A DNA stretch of 28,460 nucleotides, taken from positions 1-28,460 of IMG/VR virus record IMGVR_UViG_3300028581_000186, one strand, 5' to 3'. How positions within the stretch are numbered: position 1 is the first letter of the stretch; the number at the start of each line of letters is the position of its first letter. Shown one piece after another: positions 23,612 through 28,460 of the stretch. The translations under genes and the position numbers were made by a program. This DNA comes from a virus. The notes beneath the pieces are model-generated. The model ran no database searches, had not been told where the DNA came from, and saw nothing but the letters and a program-made list of their open reading frames with translations.

Positions 23612-24634
23612 CTGAAGCCTTTCGCTCTTGAACCTGCCCTTGGAATCCTTCTCGATCTGGCGCAGGTCGTTCCGGGCGTGCCTCAGTTCCAGGTGGACGG
23701 CGATTCCCGCGAACCCCAGCCGCGCCAGGGATTCCAGTTCGCGGATTCCGTGCCGCAGAGTGTCCACCCGATCCGCCACAAGGTTCTTGGACTGCTGGGC
23801 CAGGGACGTGTCAATGGTGATGGTGGATCCGTCTGCGGCGTAGGCTGCGCGGTTCACAGCGTCTTCGATGATCCGAAGGTGCGCACACGCGTTCATGATG
23901 GCTTCTTCGATGGTGCGCAGTTCAGGCCGATAGGCGTTGTGGATGACGACCATGGCCGTGCGCAAGTCTTCGCTGGGACCGGGGAGCGCCTTCCGCTCCT
24001 CCCCAGCCGGAAGCGCCTCAACCAGGGCGGTCATGAACACCACGGCGCGGGGAAGCTGTTCCACGGTCAGGTCCTCGATACGCTTGATACCCATGACGTC
24101 ATGCACCTTGCGCCACGCGGCCTTGTAGGCTTCGGCGTGGGGGCCGGAAGAGAGCGCACCCACGTACCGGTTGACGAGCACGGCAAGTTGGTTCCGCTCC
24201 TTGGCGGTGGTCAGTCGGGAGGGTGTGGGTTCGGGCGCTGTGTCCGCCGTCTGGGAGAAGTAGCAGTCTTCCAATTTCTCGAAGACTTCCCATGCGGCGT
24301 CGGTGTGCAGCATCTTGGCGTGGCGGGCGGCTCCACGCGCGGTCCAGAGGGTAAGCCCACGGGTTTTATCCGGTACGCCAAAACCGTCTGCGTTACTTTC
24401 GGTAACACAAGCGTTAATTCCCCTAAGTTCACGGCTACTTACCTTGAAGAAGTGCTTCCCAAGGAAGAAGCGGTCCTTATTTTTGCTGAGGTTCTTGCGG
24501 ATGTTGACGGGTTCCACGCCATAAAGAGCGGCCAGGGCCTTGGACGTGATGACGGGTTGACCCTTGTAGGCAATGACGGGAAGGGATTCAACGGTGACGG
24601 TGGTGACGTTTTCTGCTACGTTCAACTGAGCCAT
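23597..24634 (-). CDS. ORF6N-domain phage antirepressor
   Basis: This 345-residue protein starts at ATG 24634 with AGGAGG upstream. An earlier in-frame start lacks a site. Residues about 15-125 are an ORF6N (KilA-N-like) domain: LPVIAYKGQPVITSKALAAL, VEPVNIRKNLSKNKDRFFLG, then LTLWTARGAARHAKML. The second half (residues about 150-250) has AYKAAWRKVHDVMGIKRIED, then LPRAVVFMTALVEALP, the 'W...H....V......LP..A..FL' pattern of P22-type antirepressor C-termini. Such proteins bind and disable a repressor and promote lytic growth. The gene lies against the late genes and behind a ribbon-helix-helix gene, whose product may control it. The end KGRFKSERLQTYSW is shared with the remnant at 19452-19523. 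Confidence 0.8.
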   Translation of the reverse strand: MAQLNVAENVTTVTVESLPVIAYKGQPVITSKALAALYGVEPVNIRKNLSKNKDRFFLGKHFFKVSSRELRGINACVTESNADGFGVPDKTRGLTLWTARGAARHAKMLHTDAAWEVFEKLEDCYFSQTADTAPEPTPSRLTTAKERNQLAVLVNRYVGALSSGPHAEAYKAAWRKVHDVMGIKRIEDLTVEQLPRAVVFMTALVEALPAGEERKALPGPSEDLRTAMVVIHNAYRPELRTIEEAIMNACAHLRIIEDAVNRAAYAADGSTITIDTSLAQQSKNLVADRVDTLRHGIRELESLARLGFAGIAVHLELRHARNDLRQIEKDSKGRFKSERLQTYSW

Positions 24635-24709
24635 GGCTGCGCCTCCTGTGAAGGTGCGGTTGTGGCTAGGCCCTGTTCGGTGGTGGTACACCGGGCGGGG
24701 CCGCCTAAT

Positions 24710-24844
24710 TTATTTGTGGGTTCTTTCCAGCCTGTCCTTGATTGCCACAATAAGCCAATCCTTGAGCGTCTTCCCCTCCTTTGCCGCTGCAACCTTCATC
24801 TCCCGGTGGATGTCGTCCGGGAAGTTCCTGACGTTCAGGTTCAT
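24710..24844 (-). CDS. Arc-type ribbon-helix-helix small repressor
   Basis: This 44-residue protein starts at ATG 24844 after a perfect AGGAGG. The order is one beta strand (MNLNVRNFPDDIHREMK), then two helices (VAAAKEGKTLKDWLIVAI and a basic end KDRLERTHK). This is the Arc/FitA-like pattern (strand, 'P..lh..lk..A...g.s......'). A dimer would pair the strands and place N4/R6 in the major groove. It is the first gene of an operon with the ORF6N antirepressor, like Arc-Ant of phage P22. It probably represses its own promoter, where two copies of GTA(T/A)CTAA overlap the -10 box. Confidence 0.75.
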   Translation of the reverse strand: MNLNVRNFPDDIHREMKVAAAKEGKTLKDWLIVAIKDRLERTHK

Positions 24845-24861
24845 GTTGTCCTCCTGGGGAC

Positions 24862-24892
24862 GTATCTAACGCATGTAACTAAACGACGTCAA
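24862..24892 (-). promoter_or_regulatory. Promoter and candidate operator of the RHH-antirepressor operon
   Basis: On the minus strand TTGACG (24892-24887) and TTAGAT (24869-24864) form -35 and -10 boxes with a 17-base spacer. Two direct repeats, TTAGTTAC (24882-24875) and TTAGATAC (24869-24862), 13 bases apart, cover the spacer and -10 box. This is a natural site for the ribbon-helix-helix protein. The start of the first gene is 20 bases downstream of the -10 box. Confidence 0.65.
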
Positions 24893-24913
24893 CCCCCTAA
24901 ACCCAAAGTCAAC

Positions 24914-24950
24914 AAAAAAAACAGGCCGCCCGTGATAAAGTTGGGCGGCC
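24914..24950 (-). terminator. Minus-strand rho-independent terminator
   Basis: GGCCGCCC (24950-24943 on the minus strand) pairs perfectly with GGGCGGCC (24931-24924) around an 11-base loop, followed within two bases by eight T. It would stop transcripts coming from the integrase side before they enter the antirepressor operon. Its outer arm overlaps the first codons of the phospholipase D C-terminal fragment, so it marks the right junction of the cassette. Confidence 0.85.
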
Positions 24951-25093
24951 ACAGGGTGATTACCGGCAGCTTCAACTTTACGGCAGCGGCAGAGAAGAGC
25001 AACGCCGAAAACGTGGTGGTGCTGGACAGTCCGGAGGCGGCGGGGCTCTACTTGGATAACTGGCGGGCTCATGAGGAGCACTCGGTGCCGTGA
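24944..25093 (+). pseudogene. C-terminal fragment of the phospholipase D-family nuclease
   Basis: The frame reads GGHRVITGSFNFTAAAEKSN, then AENVVVLDSPEAAGLYLDNW and RAHEEHS before TGA at 25093. This is the end of Nuc-like PLD endonucleases (GR.VITGSFNFT.AAE..NAEN...L....A..Y...W..H), containing the GSxNF motif and the Asn-Ala-Glu-Asn segment. The HKD histidine and lysine that should stand just upstream are missing. There is no start codon with a ribosome site. With the fragment at 23171, it shows that one gene was broken and its middle replaced by about 1.6 kb. A good terminator follows at 25120. Confidence 0.8.
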
Positions 25094-25119
25094 GTTGTTA
25101 AGCCCACCTTAAGAACTGG

Positions 25120-25144
25120 GGCCGTCCACGGGGGCGGTCTTTTT
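25120..25144 (+). terminator. Plus-strand rho-independent terminator ending the late region
   Basis: GGCCGTCC (25120-25127) pairs with GGGCGGTC (25132-25139), eight pairs including two G-U wobbles, with an ACGG loop and TTTTT directly after. It follows the phospholipase D gene end by 26 bases and probably ends the whole late transcript. Confidence 0.75.
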
Positions 25145-25146
25145 CG

Positions 25147-25166
25147 TGTGCAAACTATGTGCAAAC
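25147..25166. repeat. Tandem TGTGCAAAC repeat, possible integrase arm site
   Basis: TGTGCAAAC occurs at 25147-25155 and again at 25158-25166, one helical turn apart (11 bases). A related TGTG run follows at 25179. It lies in the 248-bp gap between the late terminator and the integrase stop, where attP arm sites of tyrosine recombinases are expected. Binding by the integrase is an inference. Confidence 0.4.
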
Positions 25167-25296
25167 ATGGGCAGCAATGTGTAAAAAACTGCCTACTGCT
25201 GAGAACGTGAACCCGCGCAAACAAACGATTCCGTGCCCACAGGGCCGATCAGGAAGATCCCCACCCTGGCGTACGCAACAATATAATATGATTGAA

Positions 25297-25311
25297 GTTT
25301 AACGATTAAAC
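25297..25311. repeat. Palindrome GTTTAA-CGA-TTAAAC downstream of the integrase
   Basis: Six-base perfect arms (25297-25302 and 25306-25311) around CGA lie in an A/T-rich stretch (AATATAATATGATTG). It sits 31 bases past the integrase stop. It could be the core of an attachment site, an IHF or regulator site, or a weak terminator. The sequence does not decide. Confidence 0.35.
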
Positions 25312-25341
25312 ACTTTGCTATGGGTAAACGGAAAGGTAAAT

Positions 25342-26364
25342 CTACTTTTTCGACGCCCGCAAAGCCACTATTTTGGTCACCGGCACAGCCCGATTTTCCC
25401 ACACATTTTCCAGCACTGGCAGGTCAACACCCAGGCTTTTGAGATAGCCGCTGGTGGTGGTCGAAGTCTTGTGGCGAAGGATACCCTGGATGATCGGCAA
25501 GGGGACGTTCTCGTTCGCCAGGATGGACGCCGACAGGTGGCGGATGGCGTGGAAACCGAAGTGCTTCACCCCGGCTCGCTTGCAGATGCGCTTCATGAAG
25601 TGCTGGCGCTTCAGGTATCTCTCGCCGTTCTCGCGCACGAACACGAACGTGCTCTGTTTCTTCAGCCCAGCCAGAGCCTCAGCAGCAGGAGTCACCAGCG
25701 GGACATAGTCGAACTCCAGACCACCGCCCTTGCGCTTGTTCGTCCAGAGCCGCACACGTCCAGGCTCAACGTCAGACCATTGCAGGCGGCATATCTCGCG
25801 CAACCGGGCGCTGGTGTAGAGGGCGAATTTTAGGAAAGCATGGTCTTGCTCATTGGTGCAGGAGTTGAGCACGGCAAAAAAATCCGCTTCCGGGGGCACG
25901 TACCGGGGCTGTCGCTGTTCGGCAAACTTTTCCACCTCGGCAAACGGGTTCTTGTCTGGCAGGCCCATGTACTTCTGCCCCCAGCGCCATGCCGCGCGGA
26001 GGTCGCGCCGGTCTTTGTTGGCGGCGTTGCCTGATACGGACAGGCGCATGGAGAGGATGCGGTAGGCGTCTGTTGGCGTGGCGAGGAATATGTCTCTGGA
26101 TGGTCCGTACTGCTCCGCGAAGAGCGTCAGCGCAGCTTTCTTGGTGCGGTAGGTGCGATTCGGGAATTGGAGCGCGTAGTCAAGATACTCATTTGCCCAT
26201 TCCAATGCCGTGACGATGCGGGTCTTTGGAGCGAACCACACTTCCGCCGTCTGCGCTGATTCCCATTTCCTGGCCTCGCTCATAGACGGGAACAGTTTGG
26301 TCTTCCGCGCTCCTTGAATCATCTTCGATGCCCGCCAGCGTCCGTCCGCCATCCTGTATGGCAT
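25342..26364 (-). CDS. Tyrosine-type phage integrase
   Basis: This 340-residue protein starts at ATG 26364 with GGGAGA upstream. Residues about 1-45 form a small arm-binding-like unit (YRMADGRWRASKMIQGARKT). Residues 50-150 form the core-binding helices. The catalytic domain holds all expected residues: R187 (TSARLREICRL), K near 210-212 (NKRKGG), H272 and R275 (FHAIRHLSAS), H298 (GILRHKTST) and Y307 (TTTSGYLKS). It joins and excises the phage at attP/attB. Its first 176 bases overlap the excisionase-like gene in another frame. No tRNA gene or obvious core site lies beside it in this window. Confidence 0.93.
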   Translation of the reverse strand: MPYRMADGRWRASKMIQGARKTKLFPSMSEARKWESAQTAEVWFAPKTRIVTALEWANEYLDYALQFPNRTYRTKKAALTLFAEQYGPSRDIFLATPTDAYRILSMRLSVSGNAANKDRRDLRAAWRWGQKYMGLPDKNPFAEVEKFAEQRQPRYVPPEADFFAVLNSCTNEQDHAFLKFALYTSARLREICRLQWSDVEPGRVRLWTNKRKGGGLEFDYVPLVTPAAEALAGLKKQSTFVFVRENGERYLKRQHFMKRICKRAGVKHFGFHAIRHLSASILANENVPLPIIQGILRHKTSTTTSGYLKSLGVDLPVLENVWENRAVPVTKIVALRASKK

Positions 26365-26503
26365 AGATTCTCTCCCGAAAATCGACGGGGAAGCGCAGCA
26401 ACTTGCCTACCTTGTAACCGCCGATGGATTTCCATTGGCGGTACACGGTGGCACGGCTGACCGCAAGTTCTGCGGCGACTTGAGCGGGAGACAGGTCGGG
26501 CAT
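26189..26503 (-). CDS. Excisionase-like HTH protein overlapping the integrase
   Basis: This 104-residue protein starts at ATG 26503, three bases after the stop of the upstream gene. Residues 1-45 form a winged helix-turn-helix of the HTH_17/excisionase type: LSPAQVAAELAVSRATVYRQ, then GGYKVGKLLRFP. Such proteins bend DNA and favour excision, or regulate the integrase. From residue 47 on, the frame overlaps the integrase start for about 58 codons. This second half has no clear fold and may be passenger sequence. The integrase frame is +1 relative to this one. Coupled translation is likely. A fused product by frameshifting is possible but has no visible slippery site. Confidence 0.65.
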   Translation of the reverse strand: MPDLSPAQVAAELAVSRATVYRQWKSIGGYKVGKLLRFPVDFRERIYAIQDGGRTLAGIEDDSRSAEDQTVPVYERGQEMGISADGGSVVRSKDPHRHGIGMGK

Positions 26504-26505
26504 CT

Positions 26506-26784
26506 CTACGCCGCCTCCACCTTGCGGAGGTCTTCCACGGCTTCATAGAGAATCTTCAGGTCGCCATACAACTCAGGCCCAACGTGTTGTACTGAGGGCA
26601 TTTCCCAAGACTCCACAAGTTCAGCAGCACTTACCACAGCATCCTTTGCAGCCTGGATGCGCTGGGACTTCTCCTGGGCAATCACTGCAATGGAGTCTTC
26701 CACTTTATCGCTCTCGTATTCTGCTGGGACCGTAAGCCCCAAGCGTGTCTGCATTTCGTCAACAATTGGCTGATACGCTTTCAT
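26506..26784 (-). CDS. Hypothetical early helical protein
   Basis: This 92-residue protein starts at ATG 26784 with AAGGAG seven bases upstream. A GTG one codon earlier is an alternative. It is acidic and helical (QPIVDEMQTRLGLTVPAEYE, EDSIAVIAQEKSQRIQAAKD, ILYEAVEDLRKVEAA), with no motif I recognise. It lies between a 39-residue gene and the excisionase-like gene on the same strand, so it is part of the early/lysogeny transcript. Base use is more A/T-rich than its neighbours. It could be a regulator or a small accessory protein. Confidence 0.65.
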   Translation of the reverse strand: MKAYQPIVDEMQTRLGLTVPAEYESDKVEDSIAVIAQEKSQRIQAAKDAVVSAAELVESWEMPSVQHVGPELYGDLKILYEAVEDLRKVEAA

Positions 26785-26788
26785 CACA

Positions 26789-26908
26789 CTACTCCTTCGC
26801 TTCCGGGCTCAGGCGTTCACCTGGATTCGGCAGGACGCCCCGGAAGTGGTCTCGCACCACGGCCATGATTACGGTCTGGGCTGCGTCGCCCCATGTGCGG
26901 GTGGTCAT
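26789..26908 (-). CDS. Hypothetical 39-residue early protein
   Basis: The frame from ATG 26908 to TAG 26789 encodes MTTRTWGDAAQTVIMAVVRD and then HFRGVLPNPGERLSPEAKE. The ATG overlaps the stop of the upstream Cys-rich gene (ATGA), and the 3' end contains the ribosome site of the next gene (AAGGAG). Both features support a real, coupled gene. It is too short for a family call. Residues 5-22 form an amphipathic helix. Confidence 0.5.
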   Translation of the reverse strand: MTTRTWGDAAQTVIMAVVRDHFRGVLPNPGERLSPEAKE

Positions 26909-27123
26909 GTGGAAAACCCTCTCAGCCCACAGTGGCCGAAGGTTCGTCCAGCCTCAAATCTCCACATGGCGCACCCGGACGCTATGCAGCGGGCATACTG
27001 GGGGCTTCTGGCGTCTGGGTATGCCGGGTTGATGACGCAGTTTACCGCCGAATTGTCGTCCCCAGATCCACACCGAACCATGGGGCACCACTTCGTTCTC
27101 GCTGCGTCTTCGGTCATCGGCAT
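26905..27123 (-). CDS. Small Cys-rich phage protein
   Basis: This 72-residue protein starts at ATG 27123 with AAAGGAGAATGAC upstream. It has Cys residues in KWCPM, NSAVNCVI, ARCIASGCAMWR and GHCGLRG. The C-P-M, C-x(4)-C-x-x-W-R, then G-x-C-G-L layout occurs in small early proteins of many temperate phages and may bind zinc. Their role is unknown to me. It overlaps the next small gene by four bases. Confidence 0.65.
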   Translation of the reverse strand: MPMTEDAARTKWCPMVRCGSGDDNSAVNCVINPAYPDARSPQYARCIASGCAMWRFEAGRTFGHCGLRGFST

Positions 27124-27161
27124 GTCATTCTCCTTTCCCGTCTTGTCCCATCCTCATCCGC

Positions 27162-27184
27162 GCCAACCCCAGAACGGGGCTGGC
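27162..27184 (-). other. Intercistronic hairpin
   Basis: In minus-strand RNA GCCAGCCCC pairs with GGGGUUGGC (one G-U) around GUUCU, nine pairs. On the plus strand one pair becomes an A-C mismatch, so the structure is specific for the minus transcript. No U-run follows. It lies between the end of the gene at 27202 and the start at 27123, and may protect mRNA or reduce read-through. Confidence 0.5.
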
Positions 27185-27201
27185 AGGGGGAGAGAGGGGC
27201 T

Positions 27202-27921
27202 TTAGGAGATGACGTTCATCTCCGGCAGCTTCTCCGAAAGCCACGCCCTGACGGATTCCATGGCCACATTGCGCCAGGCCTCGCCGTCAGCCACGAACAG
27301 GCCGGGGTTTCCGTTCTTGTCCAGGCGCAAGATGAACTCCCGCTCGGGCTGCGCCACTTCGTGGAACGTGCTGTAGGGGATCAACTTGACGCGGGGCTTC
27401 AGCGTTTTGGTGCCCACCATCCGCGCACCGGCCTGCACGGACACTTCCTGCGAAACGCCGTCGTCTTTGATGGTGTTTCCCTCGGACACGACGATGGACG
27501 CCACGGACTTGAGGACTTCCGTCCGGTCTTCATTTTCCAGGAACATGGCGTTGACGCTGATGACGAACTCTTCCGCGCCCATGAAGCGACCGAAGGGGAA
27601 CGAAGGGATCAGCGGTTCAGCATGGTTGACAGTGGTGCGCTGTGCGAAGGGTCCGGTGGCGTCGGTGATGAGTTCCACCCTGGTGGGGCTGGCCACGTGC
27701 ACCAAGCATTTGGACAGGTCCAGGCCGTCCACGTTTGCGGTGCAGTAGCCCACGATGCCGGTCAGGGTGCAGAGCTTGATGAAGGGGATTTCCGGCTGTT
27801 TGACCGGGCGCAATTCGCCCCGGCTGTACTGTCGCCCGTCGATCTCCACTTCGCTGGCGGCGTGCAGCTTGTCCTTGAGCCCTCCGACGTATTCCAGGGC
27901 GTCCGCAATGCCGTTATCCAT
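27202..27921 (-). CDS. Conserved early phage protein (partner of the 'replication terminator' family protein)
   Basis: This 239-residue protein starts at ATG 27921 after AAGGAGG inside the end of the upstream gene (eight-base overlap). Recognisable stretches are LCTLTGIVGYCTANVDGLDL, CLVHVASPTRVELI, LIPSFPFGRFMGAEEF, VSEGNTIKDDGVSQEVSVQA and LIPYSTFHEVAQPEREFIL, ending in LFVADGEAWRNVAMESVRAW. I remember the same string of segments in early-region proteins of many siphoviruses, including those of Gram-positive hosts. It has no assigned activity that I know. Its constant pairing with the next gene suggests a DNA replication or recombination role. Confidence 0.65.
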   Translation of the reverse strand: MDNGIADALEYVGGLKDKLHAASEVEIDGRQYSRGELRPVKQPEIPFIKLCTLTGIVGYCTANVDGLDLSKCLVHVASPTRVELITDATGPFAQRTTVNHAEPLIPSFPFGRFMGAEEFVISVNAMFLENEDRTEVLKSVASIVVSEGNTIKDDGVSQEVSVQAGARMVGTKTLKPRVKLIPYSTFHEVAQPEREFILRLDKNGNPGLFVADGEAWRNVAMESVRAWLSEKLPEMNVIS

Positions 27922-28276
27922 TCTGAGCCTCCTTGATGCTGGTCACTTTGGGGTTGTTGATGGGAAGTTCCAGTTGGTCCGGGCGGGTTCCGATTTCGGG
28001 TATGAACAGGGTGTCCAGTCCGTCGGCACCACGGTCCACCATGGCCATGATTTCCACGGGCTTCACCGGGGCCAATTTGGACGTCACGGCGTAGGTGAGC
28101 GTGGGCATGTTGCGCTGTTCGTTGGGCTTGAACTTGACCTTGATGGTCAGTTCCCGGACGGCCTTGGGCTCGGTGTTGGGGTCGCCGATGTTGTTGACTA
28201 TTTGGGCCAGGGCGACGTTTGCGATTTCCCCTAGGCCGTCCTCTCCAAGGCTCTCGTAATTCAGTTGCGTGCTCAT
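27914..28276 (-). CDS. 'Replication terminator protein'-like early phage protein
   Basis: This 120-residue protein starts at ATG 28276 after AGGAGGCCAC. The segments IANVALAQIVNNIGDPNTEP and ELTIKVKFKPNEQRN, then VTSKLAPVKPVEIMA, match a small family often named replication terminator protein in phages of Gram-positive bacteria (helix, 'NI.DPNT...K.R.I...I.FKP...R', 'V.SKLAP'). The name is historical and I would not take it as proof of function. It overlaps the next early gene, and the two are probably translated together. A terminator hairpin stands only 28 bases upstream of the start. Confidence 0.6.
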   Translation of the reverse strand: MSTQLNYESLGEDGLGEIANVALAQIVNNIGDPNTEPKAVRELTIKVKFKPNEQRNMPTLTYAVTSKLAPVKPVEIMAMVDRGADGLDTLFIPEIGTRPDQLELPINNPKVTSIKEAQNG

Positions 28277-28303
28277 GTGGCCTCCTGTGTTGTTTCTTCC
28301 CGC

Positions 28304-28330
28304 AAAACCGACGTTCTTTCACCACGTCGG
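28304..28330 (-). terminator. Minus-strand terminator or attenuator before the early gene pair
   Basis: On the minus strand CCGACGT (28330-28324) pairs perfectly with ACGTCGG (28314-28308) around a nine-base loop, followed by TTTT (28307-28304). It lies 28 bases upstream of an early gene start, leaving little room for a promoter. It either ends an upstream gene or regulates read-through. Confidence 0.6.
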
Positions 28331-28342
28331 CGCTCCGGGCAG

Positions 28343-28367
28343 GGCCGGGAGGTGGTGTCTCCCGGCC
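28343..28367. other. Strong GC hairpin
   Basis: GGCCGGGAG (28343-28351) and CTCCCGGCC (28359-28367) are perfect nine-base arms around a seven-base loop. No T-run follows on either strand. Next to the terminator at 28304-28330, it forms a tandem of stable hairpins in the minus transcript, possibly a rho-related or antitermination element. Confidence 0.6.
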
Positions 28368-28410
28368 TGGGTTAGAGGGTTCAAGTCACAACTGCGAGGG
28401 AGGGTGGTGC

Positions 28411-28460
28411 CTAATTTGTGGCCCAGGCCGCACAGCCGGGGCGCTCAGGGCATCCGGCGC
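28411..28460 (-). CDS. Possible 3' end of a small Cys-containing early gene
   Basis: One minus-strand frame is open from the window edge to a TAG at 28411, giving AGCPERPGCAAWATN. The C-P-x-x-x-G-C-x-x-W spacing is like small Cys-rich phage proteins, and the terminator at 28304 lies a short way downstream. Only 15 codons are visible, so this is weak. Confidence 0.25.
   Translation of the reverse strand, partial: AGCPERPGCAAWATN

Noticed and set aside
23558-25093. Open plus-strand frame of 511 codons across the cassette
   Set aside because: Most of it is antisense to the antirepressor. Only its last 49 codons are meaningful, as the PLD fragment.
26893-27936. Open plus-strand frame of 347 codons in the early region
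   Set aside because: Antisense to the well-supported minus-strand early genes with ribosome sites and overlaps.
1-28460. CRISPR array or tRNA gene
   Set aside because: No regularly spaced repeats and no cloverleaf-like sequence was seen on either strand.

Overview
This window looks like about 28 kb of a temperate, short-tailed (podovirus-type) phage genome or prophage. The late genes follow the order known from Bordetella phage BPP-1-like and T7-like viruses: terminase, portal, Bbp19-type protein, scaffold, major capsid, Bbp16-type cement protein, tail tubular A and B, gp13/GNAT proteins, three large internal virion (ejection) proteins, and tail fibre. The DNA is GC-rich and strong AGGAGG-type ribosome sites precede most genes. 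A GC-rich Gram-negative host fits, and my impression is a Desulfovibrio-like deltaproteobacterium, but nothing in the window proves the host.

Layout. 1-548: end of a lysis-type peptidase and a holin-like protein. 551-7315: packaging and head genes, closed by a strong terminator (7323-7354). 7366-12346: tail tube, two GNAT-fold proteins and a gp14-like protein. 12355-19413: the large ejection proteins, one carrying a probable toxin-like nuclease (PBECR/MuF-C-like) domain. 19414-19925: a non-late island with a 55-bp repeat, the broken 3' end of an antirepressor-like gene, a minus-strand terminator and a small minus-strand membrane protein (a moron). 19978-23169: tail fibre, a double LamG lectin-like protein and a DUF4376 protein. 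23171-25093: a secreted phospholipase D-type nuclease gene whose middle is missing. Its two ends flank a minus-strand operon (ribbon-helix-helix protein plus ORF6N antirepressor) with its own promoter. 25120-25341: a plus-strand terminator and possible integrase-related sites. 25342-28460: a minus-strand block with a tyrosine integrase, an overlapping excisionase-like HTH protein, small early proteins, and two genes of a conserved early-phage pair.

How it fits together. The plus strand is one tightly coupled late transcription unit, with many TAATG or ATGA overlaps, that builds and loads the virion. The minus strand to the right is the lysogeny/early module. Two insertions interrupt this plan: the moron island at 19.4-19.9 kb and the RHH-antirepressor cassette at 23.3-24.9 kb. 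Both carry the same 55-bp sequence, in direct orientation 4,145 bp apart, and both begin exactly at the TGA stop of a plus-strand gene. The fibre genes lie between the two copies. The repeat is perfect across its non-coding part, while the adjoining antirepressor codons differ mostly at silent positions, so the non-coding part may be a functional recombination or structural element. This mobile antirepressor/fibre-cassette arrangement is the best candidate for something not yet described.
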